Assembly: GCF_040605455.1 (NCBI RefSeq)
Contig: NZ_JBEXCV010000050.1
Location: forward strand, 1-53,966
Length of the DNA: 53,966 nt
Direction of reading: 5' to 3'
Source of the DNA: Embleya sp040605455
GTDB lineage: Bacteria; Actinomycetota; Actinomycetes; Streptomycetales; Streptomycetaceae
The notes under the pieces: generated by a model
The model's database searches: none
Seen by the model: only the letters and a program-made list of their open reading frames with translations
What the model was told of the DNA's origin: nothing
Part shown: positions 8,355 to 17,404 of the stretch, piece after piece
Layout of the letters: every line of letters starts with the position of its first letter
Numbering within the stretch: position 1 is the stretch's first letter
Program-made: the position numbers and the translations under genes

Positions 8355-9530
8355 GTGGACCTGTTCGAGTACCAGGCGAGGGATCTCTTCGCTAAGCACG
8401 GTGTGCCGGTTCTGCCCGGTGAAGTCGTCTTCACGCCGGAGGAGGCACGAGCCGCCGCCGAGCGCATGGGCGGCAAGGCCGTCGTCAAGGCCCAGGTGAA
8501 GGTCGGTGGCCGCGGCAAGGCCGGCGGCGTGAAGCTGGCCTTCAGCACCGACGAGGTCGTCGAGAAGACCGAGCAGATCCTCGGCCTCGACATCAAGGGC
8601 CACATCGTCAAGAAGGTCATGCTGGCCGGTCTGGCCAAGCCCGTGGACGAGTACTACGTCTCGTTCCTGCTCGACCGCACCAACCGGACCTTCCTCGCGA
8701 TGGCGTCGGTCGAGGGCGGCGTCGAGATCGAGATCGTCGCTGAGGAGAACCCCGAAGCGCTCGCGAAGATCCCGGTCGACGCGATCGAGGGTGTGACCGA
8801 GGCCAAGGCCCGCGAAATCGTCGAGGCGGCGAAGTTCCCGGCCGAGGTGGCGGACCAGATCGTCGCGGCGCTGCAGAAGCTGTGGACCGTCTTCGTCGAA
8901 GAGGACGCCACGCTCGTCGAGGTCAACCCGCTGATCAAGTCCGAAGAGGGCAAGATCATCGCGCTGGACGGCAAGGTCTCGCTGGACGAGAACGCCGACT
9001 TCCGGCACCCCGACCACGAGGCGCTCGAGGACAAGGACGCGGCCGACCCGCTGGAGGCGGCGGCCAAGGCCAAGGGCCTCAACTACGTCAAGCTCGACGG
9101 CTCGGTCGGCATCATCGGCAACGGCGCGGGTCTGGTCATGTCCACGCTCGACGTGGTCGCGTACGCCGGGGAGAACCACGGCGGCGTGAAGCCGGCCAAC
9201 TTCCTCGACATCGGCGGCGGCGCGTCCGCCGAGGTGATGGCGAACGGCCTGGAGATCATCCTGGGCGACGCCGACGTCAAGTCGGTATTCGTCAACGTCT
9301 TCGGCGGCATCACCGCGTGCGACGCGGTCGCGAACGGCATCGTGCAGGCGCTCGAACTGCTGAAGCAGAAGGGCGAGGCGGTCACCAAGCCGCTCGTCGT
9401 GCGTCTGGACGGCAACAACGCCGAGCTGGGTCGCCAGATCCTGACCGACGCGAACCACCCGCTGGTCCAGCAGGTGGACACCATGGATGGCGCGGCCGAG
9501 CGGGCCGCCGAGCTCGCTGCCGCGAAGTAA
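8355..9530 (+). CDS. sucC: Succinate-CoA ligase [ADP-forming] subunit beta
   Basis: A 391-residue protein from GTG 8355, with AAGGA about nine bases upstream. With SucD it makes ATP from succinyl-CoA in the TCA cycle. The N-terminal ATP-grasp domain is complete: MDLFEYQARDLF opening, KAQVKVGGRGKAGG glycine-rich nucleotide-binding stretch (about 45-58), and VEVNPL in the metal site. The C-terminal flavodoxin-like ligase domain contains NFLDIGGGA and NVFGGI. Length and motifs match the family exactly. sucD follows after 16 bp, so this is one operon. Confidence 0.97.
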   Translation: MDLFEYQARDLFAKHGVPVLPGEVVFTPEEARAAAERMGGKAVVKAQVKVGGRGKAGGVKLAFSTDEVVEKTEQILGLDIKGHIVKKVMLAGLAKPVDEYYVSFLLDRTNRTFLAMASVEGGVEIEIVAEENPEALAKIPVDAIEGVTEAKAREIVEAAKFPAEVADQIVAALQKLWTVFVEEDATLVEVNPLIKSEEGKIIALDGKVSLDENADFRHPDHEALEDKDAADPLEAAAKAKGLNYVKLDGSVGIIGNGAGLVMSTLDVVAYAGENHGGVKPANFLDIGGGASAEVMANGLEIILGDADVKSVFVNVFGGITACDAVANGIVQALELLKQKGEAVTKPLVVRLDGNNAELGRQILTDANHPLVQQVDTMDGAAERAAELAAAK

Positions 9531-9546
9531 GGGAGACCGACCCAGC

Positions 9547-10431
9547 ATGGCTATCTTCCTGACCAAGGACAGCAAGGTCATCGTCCAGGGCATGACCGGC
9601 TCCGAGGGGATGAAGCACACCCACCGAATGCTCGCCTCCGGGACGAACATCGTCGGTGGTGTGAACCCGCGCAAGGCCGGCACCACGGTCGACGTGGACG
9701 GCACCGAAGTACCGGTATTCGGGACCGTGGCCGAGGCGATGAAGGCCACCGGCGCGGACGTCACGGTGGTCTTCGTGCCGCCGAAGTTCACCAAGGACGC
9801 CGTGGTCGAGGCCATCGAGGCCGAGATCGGCCTCGCGGTGGTCATCACCGAGGGCGTGCCGGTGCACGACACCGCGCAGTTCTGGGCGCTCGCCGGCGCC
9901 AAGGGCAACAAGACCCGGATCATCGGCCCGAACTGTCCCGGCCTGATCACCCCGGGTCAGTCCAACGCGGGCATCATCCCGGCCAGCATCACCAAGCCGG
10001 GCCGGATCGGTCTGGTGTCCAAGTCGGGCACGCTGACCTACCAGATGATGTACGAGCTGGCCGACATCGGCTTCTCGACCGCCGTCGGCATCGGTGGCGA
10101 CCCGATCATCGGCACCACGCACATCGACTGCCTCCAGGCGTTCCAGGACGACCCGGAGACCGACGCGATCGTGATGATCGGCGAGATCGGCGGCGACGCC
10201 GAGGAGCGTGCGGCGGCCTACATCGCCGAGCACATCACCAAGCCGGTCGTCGGCTACGTCGCGGGCTTCACCGCCCCCGAGGGCAAGACCATGGGCCACG
10301 CCGGCGCCATCGTCTCGGGTTCCTCGGGCACCGCGCAGGCCAAGCAGGACGCGCTTGAGGCCGTCGGCGTCAAGGTCGGCAAGACGCCGTCCGAGACCGC
10401 GCGCCTGATGCGCGAGATCATGGCGGGCTGA
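9547..10431 (+). CDS. sucD: Succinate-CoA ligase subunit alpha
   Basis: A 294-residue protein from ATG 9547, preceded by GGGAGA in the 16-bp gap after sucC. The N-terminal CoA-binding Rossmann domain has GMTGSEGMKHT (about 15-25). NCPGLITPG and SKSGTLTYQ are family blocks. The active-site histidine that is transiently phosphorylated is H251 in GKTMGHAGAI. A strong hairpin and T-run follow the gene. No oddities. Confidence 0.97.
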   Translation: MAIFLTKDSKVIVQGMTGSEGMKHTHRMLASGTNIVGGVNPRKAGTTVDVDGTEVPVFGTVAEAMKATGADVTVVFVPPKFTKDAVVEAIEAEIGLAVVITEGVPVHDTAQFWALAGAKGNKTRIIGPNCPGLITPGQSNAGIIPASITKPGRIGLVSKSGTLTYQMMYELADIGFSTAVGIGGDPIIGTTHIDCLQAFQDDPETDAIVMIGEIGGDAEERAAAYIAEHITKPVVGYVAGFTAPEGKTMGHAGAIVSGSSGTAQAKQDALEAVGVKVGKTPSETARLMREIMAG

Positions 10432-10451
10432 CCCCACCGGTCACCCGTGAC

Positions 10452-10504
10452 CCACGACGCCCCGCGAGCCGCCCTCCAGGCGGCGCGCGGGGCGTCGTGG
10501 TTTT
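10452..10504 (+). terminator. Intrinsic terminator after sucCD
   Basis: A 15-bp perfect stem (10452-10466 with 10486-10500) is extended by an inner GCCGCC/GGCGGC stem around a 5-base loop and followed by TTTT at 10501-10504. It lies 20 bp after sucD and just before the end of the convergent gene. Confidence 0.85.
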
Positions 10505-10518
10505 CCGACCGGACCCGG

Positions 10519-11670
10519 TCAGTGCGGCGGCACGCGCCGCAGGCCGTTGTCCACGCAATTCGTGTCCAGGGTGAACGCGGTCTCCGGGGCCAGCAGCGCG
10601 CCCGGGCCGATTCGAGCCGTCCGGCCGGGGGTGGACGGCGCCGTCGAGGCCGGGCCCGAATATCGGCGCATGGTGGGCGTCGCCGGGCGGATCGGCGGCG
10701 TGCCGGCGGTCTCCGGGGCGCCCGGCCGGGCCCGACCGGCCGGAGTCGGCTCCGGCGTCGGTTCCGCTGCCGGCGCCGCGGGCGTGGGCGGTTGCGTGGG
10801 GGCGGCCCCGGGCGCCGGTGGGGCCGCGGCCGGCTCAGGTGGGGTCTCCCGGTCGGCGGGCACCGGCGGCAGCCTGCGTGCCGCCTCCGAGCCGGTGATC
10901 GGCTGCACCCGGTAGCCGCCCCGCGCGTCGCGCGAGGTGCCCGGAGTGAGCAGCCGGGGCAGCGCCGCGATCAACAGAGCCAGGATCGCCGCCGCGACCG
11001 CCGCGACCAGCACCGAGGTCCGGACCCTGCTGCCCATCCGGGACGCGCGCGGGCCGGGTACGCGCGGCTCGTGGCGAGCCGCGAGGTCGCGGGTGATCGT
11101 GGTCAGGAAGTCGTGTGCCTCGGGACAGTTCGGCGACGGGCCGGTCAGCGCGGGCACCAGCTCGGCGAGGTCCTCGTGCGCCTTCAGGAGCCGGATCCGG
11201 GTGCCCTCGGTGGTCGCCTCGGTCTCGAACGCGACCTGCTCCGGCGACATCCCGAACAGGTGGCGCAGCACGAACACCCGCCGGCGATGGCTCGGCACTC
11301 GCTGGAGCGCACGCAGGAGCGCGATGTCCTGGTCGCGACGCGCGTCGTCCGCGGCGTGCGGGACGACCCGGTCGGTGCGGTCCGGATGGGGTACCAGTCG
11401 CCAGATGGCGCGCCGCAGCAGGAACCGGTGATCGAGCGCGAGGTCGCCGGCGAGGGTGCGTACCCAGGCGGCGTCGGCGGGGGTGTCGCCGACATCCGGC
11501 AGGTCCCGCCACACCCGCGTGAACGCGCGCCGGGTCACGTGCGCGGCCCGGGAGGGGCTCGCGGTCAACAAATACGCGTAGCGCGCGATGTCGGGTGCGA
11601 TCGCCGCGTACAGGGCGTCGAAGCCCGGGGCGCGCTCACGCGGGTCGGTCCGCTCGTCGTCGATGCCCAT
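10519..11670 (-). CDS. ECF-sigma-like protein with membrane anchor and Pro/Ala-rich extracytoplasmic tail
   Basis: A 383-residue protein from ATG 11670. Residues 15-60 resemble sigma region 2 (APDIARYAYLLT...AFTRVWRDLP). Residues 115-170 resemble sigma region 4, with a helix-turn-helix-like stretch LPRV/RRVFVLRHLFGMSPEQVA. A single hydrophobic helix follows at about 219-241, then a Pro/Ala/Thr-rich tail and a Cys-containing end (TNCVD). ECF factors are normally soluble and about 180-220 residues long. This one looks like sigma core plus tail anchor, so it may be a membrane-tethered regulator or a degenerate sigma used as a signalling protein. It is transcribed toward sucD from a well-formed promoter (see 11704-11733). 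Confidence 0.7.
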   Translation of the reverse strand: MGIDDERTDPRERAPGFDALYAAIAPDIARYAYLLTASPSRAAHVTRRAFTRVWRDLPDVGDTPADAAWVRTLAGDLALDHRFLLRRAIWRLVPHPDRTDRVVPHAADDARRDQDIALLRALQRVPSHRRRVFVLRHLFGMSPEQVAFETEATTEGTRIRLLKAHEDLAELVPALTGPSPNCPEAHDFLTTITRDLAARHEPRVPGPRASRMGSRVRTSVLVAAVAAAILALLIAALPRLLTPGTSRDARGGYRVQPITGSEAARRLPPVPADRETPPEPAAAPPAPGAAPTQPPTPAAPAAEPTPEPTPAGRARPGAPETAGTPPIRPATPTMRRYSGPASTAPSTPGRTARIGPGALLAPETAFTLDTNCVDNGLRRVPPH

Positions 11671-11703
11671 GGGGGCGTGAGGTACCCGAGGGTCGGTTGA
11701 TAA

Positions 11704-11733
11704 TGCATATTTGACGACTTTAATCGGTCAAAT
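11704..11733 (-). promoter_or_regulatory. Promoter of the sigma-like gene overlapping a perfect inverted repeat
   Basis: On the minus strand, TTGACC (plus 11726-11731), a 16-bp spacer and TATGCA (plus 11704-11709) form a credible promoter for the gene starting at 11670. It is overlaid by a perfect inverted repeat ATTTGAC-N11-GTCAAAT at 11709-11733, a likely operator. The region is AT-rich compared with its surroundings and also faces perM. Confidence 0.6.
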
Positions 11734-11792
11734 GGGGTGTTCTATCCCGCCTCGTGGTCATATGCGGCTCGGATCGTAGCCGCGTGGGCAGC

Positions 11793-13304
11793 ATGGGGAG
11801 AATGACCGAAACGCCGGAAACCGAGCACGGCCCGTCGGCGCCCTGGACGGTGGCCGGATCCATTCCCTGGGCGGGCGTCGAGCGCCTTCCGGCTTTGCCG
11901 CCCGGGTCCCTCGCCGTCCCGCCCAGGCCCGACCGTCCTCCCGGTGCGCTGCCGCTGTCGAGCCCCGTCGAGGCCCGCGGCGAGCCCGCGCTGCCCGGAA
12001 AGCGGCCGTGGGGCCCGCCGCGCCCCCGTCGTCCGCCGATCGCCGTCCTGGCCGGTCTGTCGGGTGTGGCCGCGCTGGCCGGCCTCGCCCGCCGTCGCCC
12101 CGACACCGCCCGGATCGTGCGAGCCCTCGCCCGAGGAGTGGCGTCCGCGCTGCTCGCGGTCGGGGCGGGGCTCGGCACGGTGGCGATGCTCGTGCTGATC
12201 GTGGCCATGTGCGGAGTCACCTCGGGCGGCTTCGACCACCCGCAGGCGCTGCTGCGCATGGTCGGCGGAATCTGGCTCGCGGCGCACCAGGTCGGCTTCG
12301 AGTTCGTCGAGATCAGCCACTCGGCGACCGGCTCGGTCGAACCGATCGTGACCGTCGTACCGCTGCGGCTGGCCCCGCTCGGCCTGACCGTGCCGCTGAT
12401 CTGGCTGCTGTGCCGGCTCGGCCGACAGCTCGCGGACGGCCTCGCCGGGACCGCGATCGTGCTCGCGTCCCAGGCGCTGGTGTACACCGGGCTGATGTGC
12501 GCGGTGGCCGCCGGTGTGGATACGGCCGGTGTGCGGCCGGTGTTCGGCACGGTTGCGATGGCCGCAGTCGGCGTCCTGGCGGCGGGAGTGCTGGGCGCGT
12601 TCGGGCCCGCGCTGGTGCGGGTGCCGGCCGTGCGCGCGAGCCTGGCCTCGGCCGCGGTGCTCGCGGCGGGCGGCGCGCTCCTGGTGCTCGCGTGTCTGTT
12701 CGCGCATGCCGGCCAGGTCCGCGTCGCGCTGGCGCTGACCACGCACGACGCGATCGGTTTCGCGGCGCTGGCCGTGCTGTGCGCCGTGCTGGTGCCCAAC
12801 GCGATCGTGTGGGCGGTGTCCTACGCGGCCGGCACCGGGTTCGCGCTCGGCGCGGCCACCACGCTGGCACCCACCGGCAGCACGTTCGGTCCGCTGCCCA
12901 CGCTGCCCCTGCTCGCCGCGCTGCCCGGCCCCGCCACGGTGCCCTCCGCCGCGTGGGCGCCCGCCGTGCTCCCGCCGCTCGCGGGCATCGTGGCGGGCTT
13001 CTTTGCGGCCCGCGCCGAGCCGCCCCGAGCCTGGCTCGCGGTCACCTCGCACGCCGCCGGGGCGGGCCTGGGCGTCGGCCTGCTCACTCTCGTCTCGACC
13101 CGACTGGCCTCCGGCACCGCAGGCCTGGCCAACCTCGCCGAGCTGGGCCCGGACGTGTGGCGCACCGCCGCCGCGCTGACCGTCGAGATCACGCTGGTCG
13201 CGGCCCCGACCGCACTGGCCGCGACCTGGTGGCGCGGACGGGAGAACCCGAAGGCCGCCACCGCCGAAGCGGAGACGGCCTTCGGAACAACCGGCCCGTC
13301 CTAG
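11793..13304 (+). CDS. perM: DUF6350 integral membrane protein, PerM-like
   Basis: About 500 residues: a Pro-rich cytoplasmic N-terminus (to about residue 85), then roughly ten hydrophobic helices, for example LLAVGAGLGTVAMLVLIVAM and GLTVPLIWLL. This is the DUF6350 family, whose studied member is M. tuberculosis PerM (Rv0955), a membrane protein needed for cell division during stress. Its position directly upstream of purN-purH and downstream of sucCD matches the mycobacterial order. The start is uncertain. ATG 11793 is chosen, but ATG 11802 and GTG 11754 are in frame; GGGGAG at 11795-11800 is too close to 11802 to decide. Confidence 0.8.
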   Translation: MGRMTETPETEHGPSAPWTVAGSIPWAGVERLPALPPGSLAVPPRPDRPPGALPLSSPVEARGEPALPGKRPWGPPRPRRPPIAVLAGLSGVAALAGLARRRPDTARIVRALARGVASALLAVGAGLGTVAMLVLIVAMCGVTSGGFDHPQALLRMVGGIWLAAHQVGFEFVEISHSATGSVEPIVTVVPLRLAPLGLTVPLIWLLCRLGRQLADGLAGTAIVLASQALVYTGLMCAVAAGVDTAGVRPVFGTVAMAAVGVLAAGVLGAFGPALVRVPAVRASLASAAVLAAGGALLVLACLFAHAGQVRVALALTTHDAIGFAALAVLCAVLVPNAIVWAVSYAAGTGFALGAATTLAPTGSTFGPLPTLPLLAALPGPATVPSAAWAPAVLPPLAGIVAGFFAARAEPPRAWLAVTSHAAGAGLGVGLLTLVSTRLASGTAGLANLAELGPDVWRTAAALTVEITLVAAPTALAATWWRGRENPKAATAEAETAFGTTGPS

Positions 13305-13312
13305 GACACGAC

Positions 13313-13975
13313 CTAGATCGTGCCGTCCACGAGGAAGTGGTAGCGCTCCGGGAGCTTGTCCAGGCAGCGCTGCTCGCCGGTCTTGGTGAGCGCGCTGTCC
13401 ATGCAGTCGTAGTAGTCCTTGTTGGCCGCCTCGAACGTCCACACGCCCAGCACGTAGACCACCGCGATCGCGCCGGTGACCAGGCCCGCGAGCGCGGCGC
13501 CGGAGTGGGAGCCCGCCGGTCGGCGCACCCGCGGCCGGCGGGTCGGCCCGCCCGGGGCGTGCCCGGGGTGCCGAGCGGTGCCGCCCGGGCCCTCCTCGAT
13601 GCGCGGCCCGGCCGAGGCCGGCGTCGTCCCGCGCACCGTCCGGACACCGAGCACCAGGGCGACCACGCCCAGCACCACGCCGAGCACCAGACCCAGGTCG
13701 GACGGCAGGAACAGTGCGAAGAACACCGCCCACACCCCCGACCACAGCGCCAGTCGGCCATTGCGGACCCGGATGTCCTTCGGGTCGGGCTGCTCGCGCG
13801 GTTCGCGCGGCGCCCGCTGCGGCCGGTTCTCGCGGCCGTGTCGATCGCCCCCGTTGTCGCCGTCCCCTCGCCCGTTGCCGGGCACGTTCCACGGGGCGGC
13901 CGGCGGGCGATCGGGCGTACCCTCCGGCGGCGGGGCGTAGGGATCCCGCTCGTCGGTCTCGTTGCCGGTACTCAT
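13313..13975 (-). CDS. Small two-/three-helix membrane protein, Pro-rich N-terminus (hypothetical)
   Basis: A 220-residue protein from ATG 13975, with GAGGG suitably spaced upstream. The N-terminal ~75 residues are Pro/Arg/Asp-rich and disordered. Hydrophobic segments lie near 80-95, 97-112 and 150-170. A short C-terminal domain contains two cysteines (DYYDCMDSAL and EQRCLDKLP), which could form an extracytoplasmic disulfide. The layout resembles DUF4190-like actinobacterial membrane proteins. It ends 8 bp from the convergent end of perM. Function unknown. Confidence 0.65.
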   Translation of the reverse strand: MSTGNETDERDPYAPPPEGTPDRPPAAPWNVPGNGRGDGDNGGDRHGRENRPQRAPREPREQPDPKDIRVRNGRLALWSGVWAVFFALFLPSDLGLVLGVVLGVVALVLGVRTVRGTTPASAGPRIEEGPGGTARHPGHAPGGPTRRPRVRRPAGSHSGAALAGLVTGAIAVVYVLGVWTFEAANKDYYDCMDSALTKTGEQRCLDKLPERYHFLVDGTI

Positions 13976-14286
13976 CCTCTGCCTGCCCTCGTCGTGCCGG
14001 ATCGCGGGATTCCCTTCCCAGGATCGTACGTGTGCGGGGTGCACCGTAGCCGGGCGGCGGCGCCGAGTGGCCCCAAGGCCCTGTCATCCGCCCCGTCGCC
14101 GGCATCCCACCCCGCCGGTTCGGTACTGCCTACCCCCTGACGCTATCGTTGCCGACGTACGGGCGCCGCTCCGTGTTCCCGCCTCCTGTCGGGGAACGCC
14201 CGTCGGACCCGTGCGAGATCCCGGCGAGAGCCCGAATCCCGGTGGCGCCCCTCCCGCCGTTCCCTTCCGGAAAGAGCCGAAAAGCA
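13976..14286. other. Gene-free region between the reverse membrane-protein gene and purN
   Basis: About 310 bp containing the purN leader. A short hairpin (GTTCCC...GGGAAC, about 14174-14196) is visible. I found no purine riboswitch core or other named RNA element, and no coding frame here looks real. Confidence 0.4.
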
Positions 14287-14931
14287 GTGGCCGTTCACGC
14301 CCCGCGCACCCCCGGGCCGGCCCGGCTCGTCGTCCTGGTCTCCGGCTCCGGTACCAATCTCCAGGCCCTGCTCGACGCGTGCGCGGATCCCGCGTACGGC
14401 GCGAGCGTGGTGGCCGTGGGCGCCGACCGCGAGCACATCGTGGGGCTGACCCGGGCCGAGCGGGCCGGTGTCCCCACCTTCGTCGAACGGGTGGGCGACC
14501 ATGCGGACCGGGCCGGCTGGGACGCCGCGCTCGCCGACGCGGTTGCCGCGCACGAACCCGATCTGGTGGTCTCGGCCGGCTTCATGAAGATCCTGGGCCC
14601 GCGTTTCCTGGCCCGCTTCGAGGGACGCACCGTCAATACCCACCCCGCACTGCTGCCCTCGTTCCCCGGCGCGCACGGCGTCCGGGACGCGCTCGCGTAC
14701 GGCGCCAAGGTGACCGGTTGCACGGTCCACCTCGTGGACGCCGGCGTGGACACCGGGCCGATCATCGCTCAGGGCGTCGTCACGGTCGAGGACGGCGATC
14801 ACGCCGACGGCGGCGAGGCGTTGCACGAGCGCATCAAGACTGTCGAGCGCACCCTGCTCGTCGAGGTCGTGGGCCGGCTGGCCCGCGAGGGCTACCGCAT
14901 CGAAGGAAGAAAGGTCCGGATCCCCGCATGA
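14287..14931 (+). CDS. purN: Phosphoribosylglycinamide formyltransferase (GART)
   Basis: GTG 14287 gives 214 residues, the usual length. The enzyme transfers a formyl group from 10-formyl-THF to GAR in purine synthesis. The N-terminal phosphate-binding loop is VLVSGSGTNLQ (about 16-26). Catalytic residues are N117 and H119 in VNTHPALLPSFPG and D155 in DAGVDTGPI. Longer in-frame starts exist upstream but would add non-homologous Pro-rich sequence. The stop overlaps the purH start (ATGA, 14928-14931). Confidence 0.95.
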   Translation: MAVHAPRTPGPARLVVLVSGSGTNLQALLDACADPAYGASVVAVGADREHIVGLTRAERAGVPTFVERVGDHADRAGWDAALADAVAAHEPDLVVSAGFMKILGPRFLARFEGRTVNTHPALLPSFPGAHGVRDALAYGAKVTGCTVHLVDAGVDTGPIIAQGVVTVEDGDHADGGEALHERIKTVERTLLVEVVGRLAREGYRIEGRKVRIPA

Positions 14932-16511
14932 CTTCCGCCGCCCCCACCCCCAGCAATGAGGACCAGGCACGCCGCCCGATCCGCCGCGCGTTGATCAGCG
15001 TGTACGACAAGACCGGCTTGGAGGAGCTGGCCCAGGGCCTGCACGCGGCCGGTGTCGAACTGGTCTCCACCGGCTCCACCGCCGCACGGATCGCCGCCGC
15101 GGGCGTGCCCGTGACCAAGGTCGAGGAACTGACCGGTTTCCCGGAGTGCCTGGACGGCCGGGTCAAGACCCTGCACCCGCGCGTGCACGCCGGAATCCTG
15201 GCCGACCTGCGCCTGGAGTCGCACCGCGCGCAGCTCGAAGAGCTGGACGTACGACCGTTCGACCTGGTCGTGGTCAACCTGTACCCGTTCACGCAGACCG
15301 TCGAGTCGGGCGCGACCGCGGACGAGTGCGTCGAGCAGATCGACATCGGCGGTCCGTCGATGGTCCGCGCCGCGGCCAAGAACCACCCCTCCGTCGCGGT
15401 GGTGACCAGCCCGGACCGCTACGCCGACGTGCTCGCCGCGATCGAGGCCGGCGGCTTCGACCTGGCGCAGCGCAAGCGGCTCGCGGGCGAGGCGTTCGGG
15501 CACACCGCCGCGTACGACGTCGCGGTCGCCTCCTGGTTCTCGAACAGCTACGCGCCGGCCGACGAGGAGAGCTTCCCGGCCTTCCTCGGCTCGGTCCGTC
15601 GCCGGGAGAACGTGCTTCGCTACGGCGAGAACCCGCACCAGGCCGCGGCCCTGTACGTGGACGGCACCGGCGGCCTCGCGGGCGCCGAGCAATTCCACGG
15701 CAAGGAGATGTCCTACAACAACTACATGGACACCGACGCGGCACGGCGCGCCGCGTACGACCACGAGCAGCCCTGCGTGGCGATCATCAAGCACGCCAAC
15801 CCGTGCGGGATCGCGATCGGCGAGAACGTCGCCGAGGCGCACCTGAAGGCACACGCGAGCGACCCGGTCTCCGCCTACGGCGGCGTGATCGCGGTCAACC
15901 GACCGGTGAGCGTGGCGATGGCCGAGCAGGTCGCGGAGATCTTCACCGAGGTGATCGTCGCGCCGGACTACGAGGACGGCGCGGTCGAGGTGCTCGCCCG
16001 CAAGAAGAACATCCGGGTGCTGCGCGCTCCCCAGGCGCCGCGCACGCCGGCCGAGTTCCGTCAGATCGACGGCGGGCTGCTGCTGCAGAACACGGACCGC
16101 TACCAGGCGCCCGGCGACGACGCGGCGGCTTGGACGCTGGCCACCGGTGAGCCCGCCGACAACGAGACGCTGCGCGACCTGGTGTTCGCCTGGCGCTCGG
16201 TGCGTGCGGTCAAGTCCAACGCGATCCTGCTCGCGTCCGGCGGCGCCACCGTGGGCGTGGGCATGGGCCAGGTCAACCGGGTCGACTCGGCCAAGCTGGC
16301 CGTGCAGCGGGCCGGGGAGCGGGCGGCCGGCTCGGTTGCCGCGTCCGACGCGTTCTTCCCGTTCGCCGACGGCCTGGAGGTGCTGATCGCGGGCGGGGTG
16401 CGGGCGGTGGTCCAGCCCGGCGGTTCGGTCCGCGACGAACAGGTGATCGACGCGGCCCGCGCGGCCGGGATCACCATGTACTTCACCGGGACCCGGCACT
16501 TCTTCCACTGA
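14928..16511 (+). CDS. purH: Bifunctional AICAR formyltransferase / IMP cyclohydrolase
   Basis: A 527-residue protein performing the last two steps of IMP synthesis. The N-terminal MGS-like IMP cyclohydrolase domain has ALISVYDKTGL, GRVKTLHPRVHAG and DIGGPSMVRAAAKNH. The AICAR transformylase part has RYGENPHQAA, KHANPCGIA and, near the end, GGSVRDEQVI. The GAAGGAAGAAAGG stretch upstream of ATG 14928 is a good ribosome-binding site, and the gene overlaps purN by four bases, so the two are co-translated. 10-formyl-THF for both enzymes is supplied by FolD, encoded nearby. Confidence 0.97.
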   Translation: MTSAAPTPSNEDQARRPIRRALISVYDKTGLEELAQGLHAAGVELVSTGSTAARIAAAGVPVTKVEELTGFPECLDGRVKTLHPRVHAGILADLRLESHRAQLEELDVRPFDLVVVNLYPFTQTVESGATADECVEQIDIGGPSMVRAAAKNHPSVAVVTSPDRYADVLAAIEAGGFDLAQRKRLAGEAFGHTAAYDVAVASWFSNSYAPADEESFPAFLGSVRRRENVLRYGENPHQAAALYVDGTGGLAGAEQFHGKEMSYNNYMDTDAARRAAYDHEQPCVAIIKHANPCGIAIGENVAEAHLKAHASDPVSAYGGVIAVNRPVSVAMAEQVAEIFTEVIVAPDYEDGAVEVLARKKNIRVLRAPQAPRTPAEFRQIDGGLLLQNTDRYQAPGDDAAAWTLATGEPADNETLRDLVFAWRSVRAVKSNAILLASGGATVGVGMGQVNRVDSAKLAVQRAGERAAGSVAASDAFFPFADGLEVLIAGGVRAVVQPGGSVRDEQVIDAARAAGITMYFTGTRHFFH

Positions 16512-16540
16512 GCCGACGGCATCGGCCGGCCGAAACACAC

Positions 16541-16573
16541 GCGAGGCGCGACCCCGGTGGGGTCGCGCCTCGC
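16541..16573. terminator. Hairpin shared by the converging purH and RDD genes
   Basis: A perfect 15-bp stem GCGAGGCGCGACCCC / complement with a 3-base loop (16556-16558). There is no T-run on either side. It sits centrally between two convergent genes, so it likely stops both. Confidence 0.75.
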
Positions 16574-16592
16574 GCGCTCGGTGCGGTGGTGC

Positions 16593-17216
16593 TCAGACCT
16601 TGACCACGACCGTCGAGCAGACCTTGTCCGCGAACGTCTGCTTCTTCGAGTCCCACAGCGGCCACAACCAGCCGACGTAGCACGCGATCGAGTCCAGGAA
16701 GTGTGCGATCTGGCGGACGAAGGCCATCCCGAAGCCGGTGGGCATCCCGTCGTTCTCGCGCAGCACCTTTATCCCGACGGCGCCCTTGCCGATGGTCTGG
16801 CCGGTCTTGCCCTGGCGGTAGAGCTGCCAGAGCCCGAAGGCGAACATTGCCAGGCCGCCGACGAACATCAGCACGATCGGGCCGGGACCGCCGTCGTAGC
16901 TGGTCGTCTCGCTCCCGTCGAGGTGCTCGGTCACGGTGCTCTGGCTTCCGAACCACAAGAACCCGCCGATCAGCGGGATTCCGACCAGCATCACGACGAG
17001 TCCGTCGAGGAGGCTCGCGCTCACGCGGCGGCCCCAACTCGCGCAGTAGTCGCCGAGGTTCTGCGGCGGGCCGTAGCCGTTGGGCTGGCCGTAGCCGACC
17101 TGCGGGCCAGGGCCCGGCTGGCCGTACGCCGGCTGACCGTAGGCGGCCTGGCCGTAACCCTGGCTCTCGGCGCCGTAGCCGGGCGGCGGGCCGTACGGAC
17201 CCGGAGGTTGGGACAT
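16593..17216 (-). CDS. RDD family membrane protein with Gly/Tyr/Pro/Gln-rich N-terminus
   Basis: A 207-residue protein from ATG 17216, with GGGGAG seven bases upstream. The first ~55 residues are a low-complexity G/Y/P/Q repeat (YGQP units). The RDD domain follows: RRVSASLLDGLVVMLVG (R...D...), two more hydrophobic segments, GKTGQTIGKGAVGIKVL, and a final FADKVCSTVVV block. RDD proteins are polytopic; some members act in ion/proton exchange, but this one cannot be assigned a substrate. Common in actinobacteria near purH. Confidence 0.85.
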   Translation of the reverse strand: MSQPPGPYGPPPGYGAESQGYGQAAYGQPAYGQPGPGPQVGYGQPNGYGPPQNLGDYCASWGRRVSASLLDGLVVMLVGIPLIGGFLWFGSQSTVTEHLDGSETTSYDGGPGPIVLMFVGGLAMFAFGLWQLYRQGKTGQTIGKGAVGIKVLRENDGMPTGFGMAFVRQIAHFLDSIACYVGWLWPLWDSKKQTFADKVCSTVVVKV

Positions 17217-17404
17217 GCGGAACTCTCCCCTGAGAACGCGCGCACCCGCGGTACGCGACGCCGATGGACCCGGGTTTCGTCGACACGCGAGCGCCGTAAC
17301 GGGCCCGGCGTCGCCCCCACCACCCGGGAGCCTGTTGGAGGCGGCACCTTACACCGAGACCGTTGGCACCCGGTAGGCCTTTGTCGGGTCCGGTGATCGG
17401 GATC

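Noticed and set aside
13976..14286. purN leader as a purine or other riboswitch
   Set aside because: Only a small hairpin is visible; no conserved aptamer core recognised.
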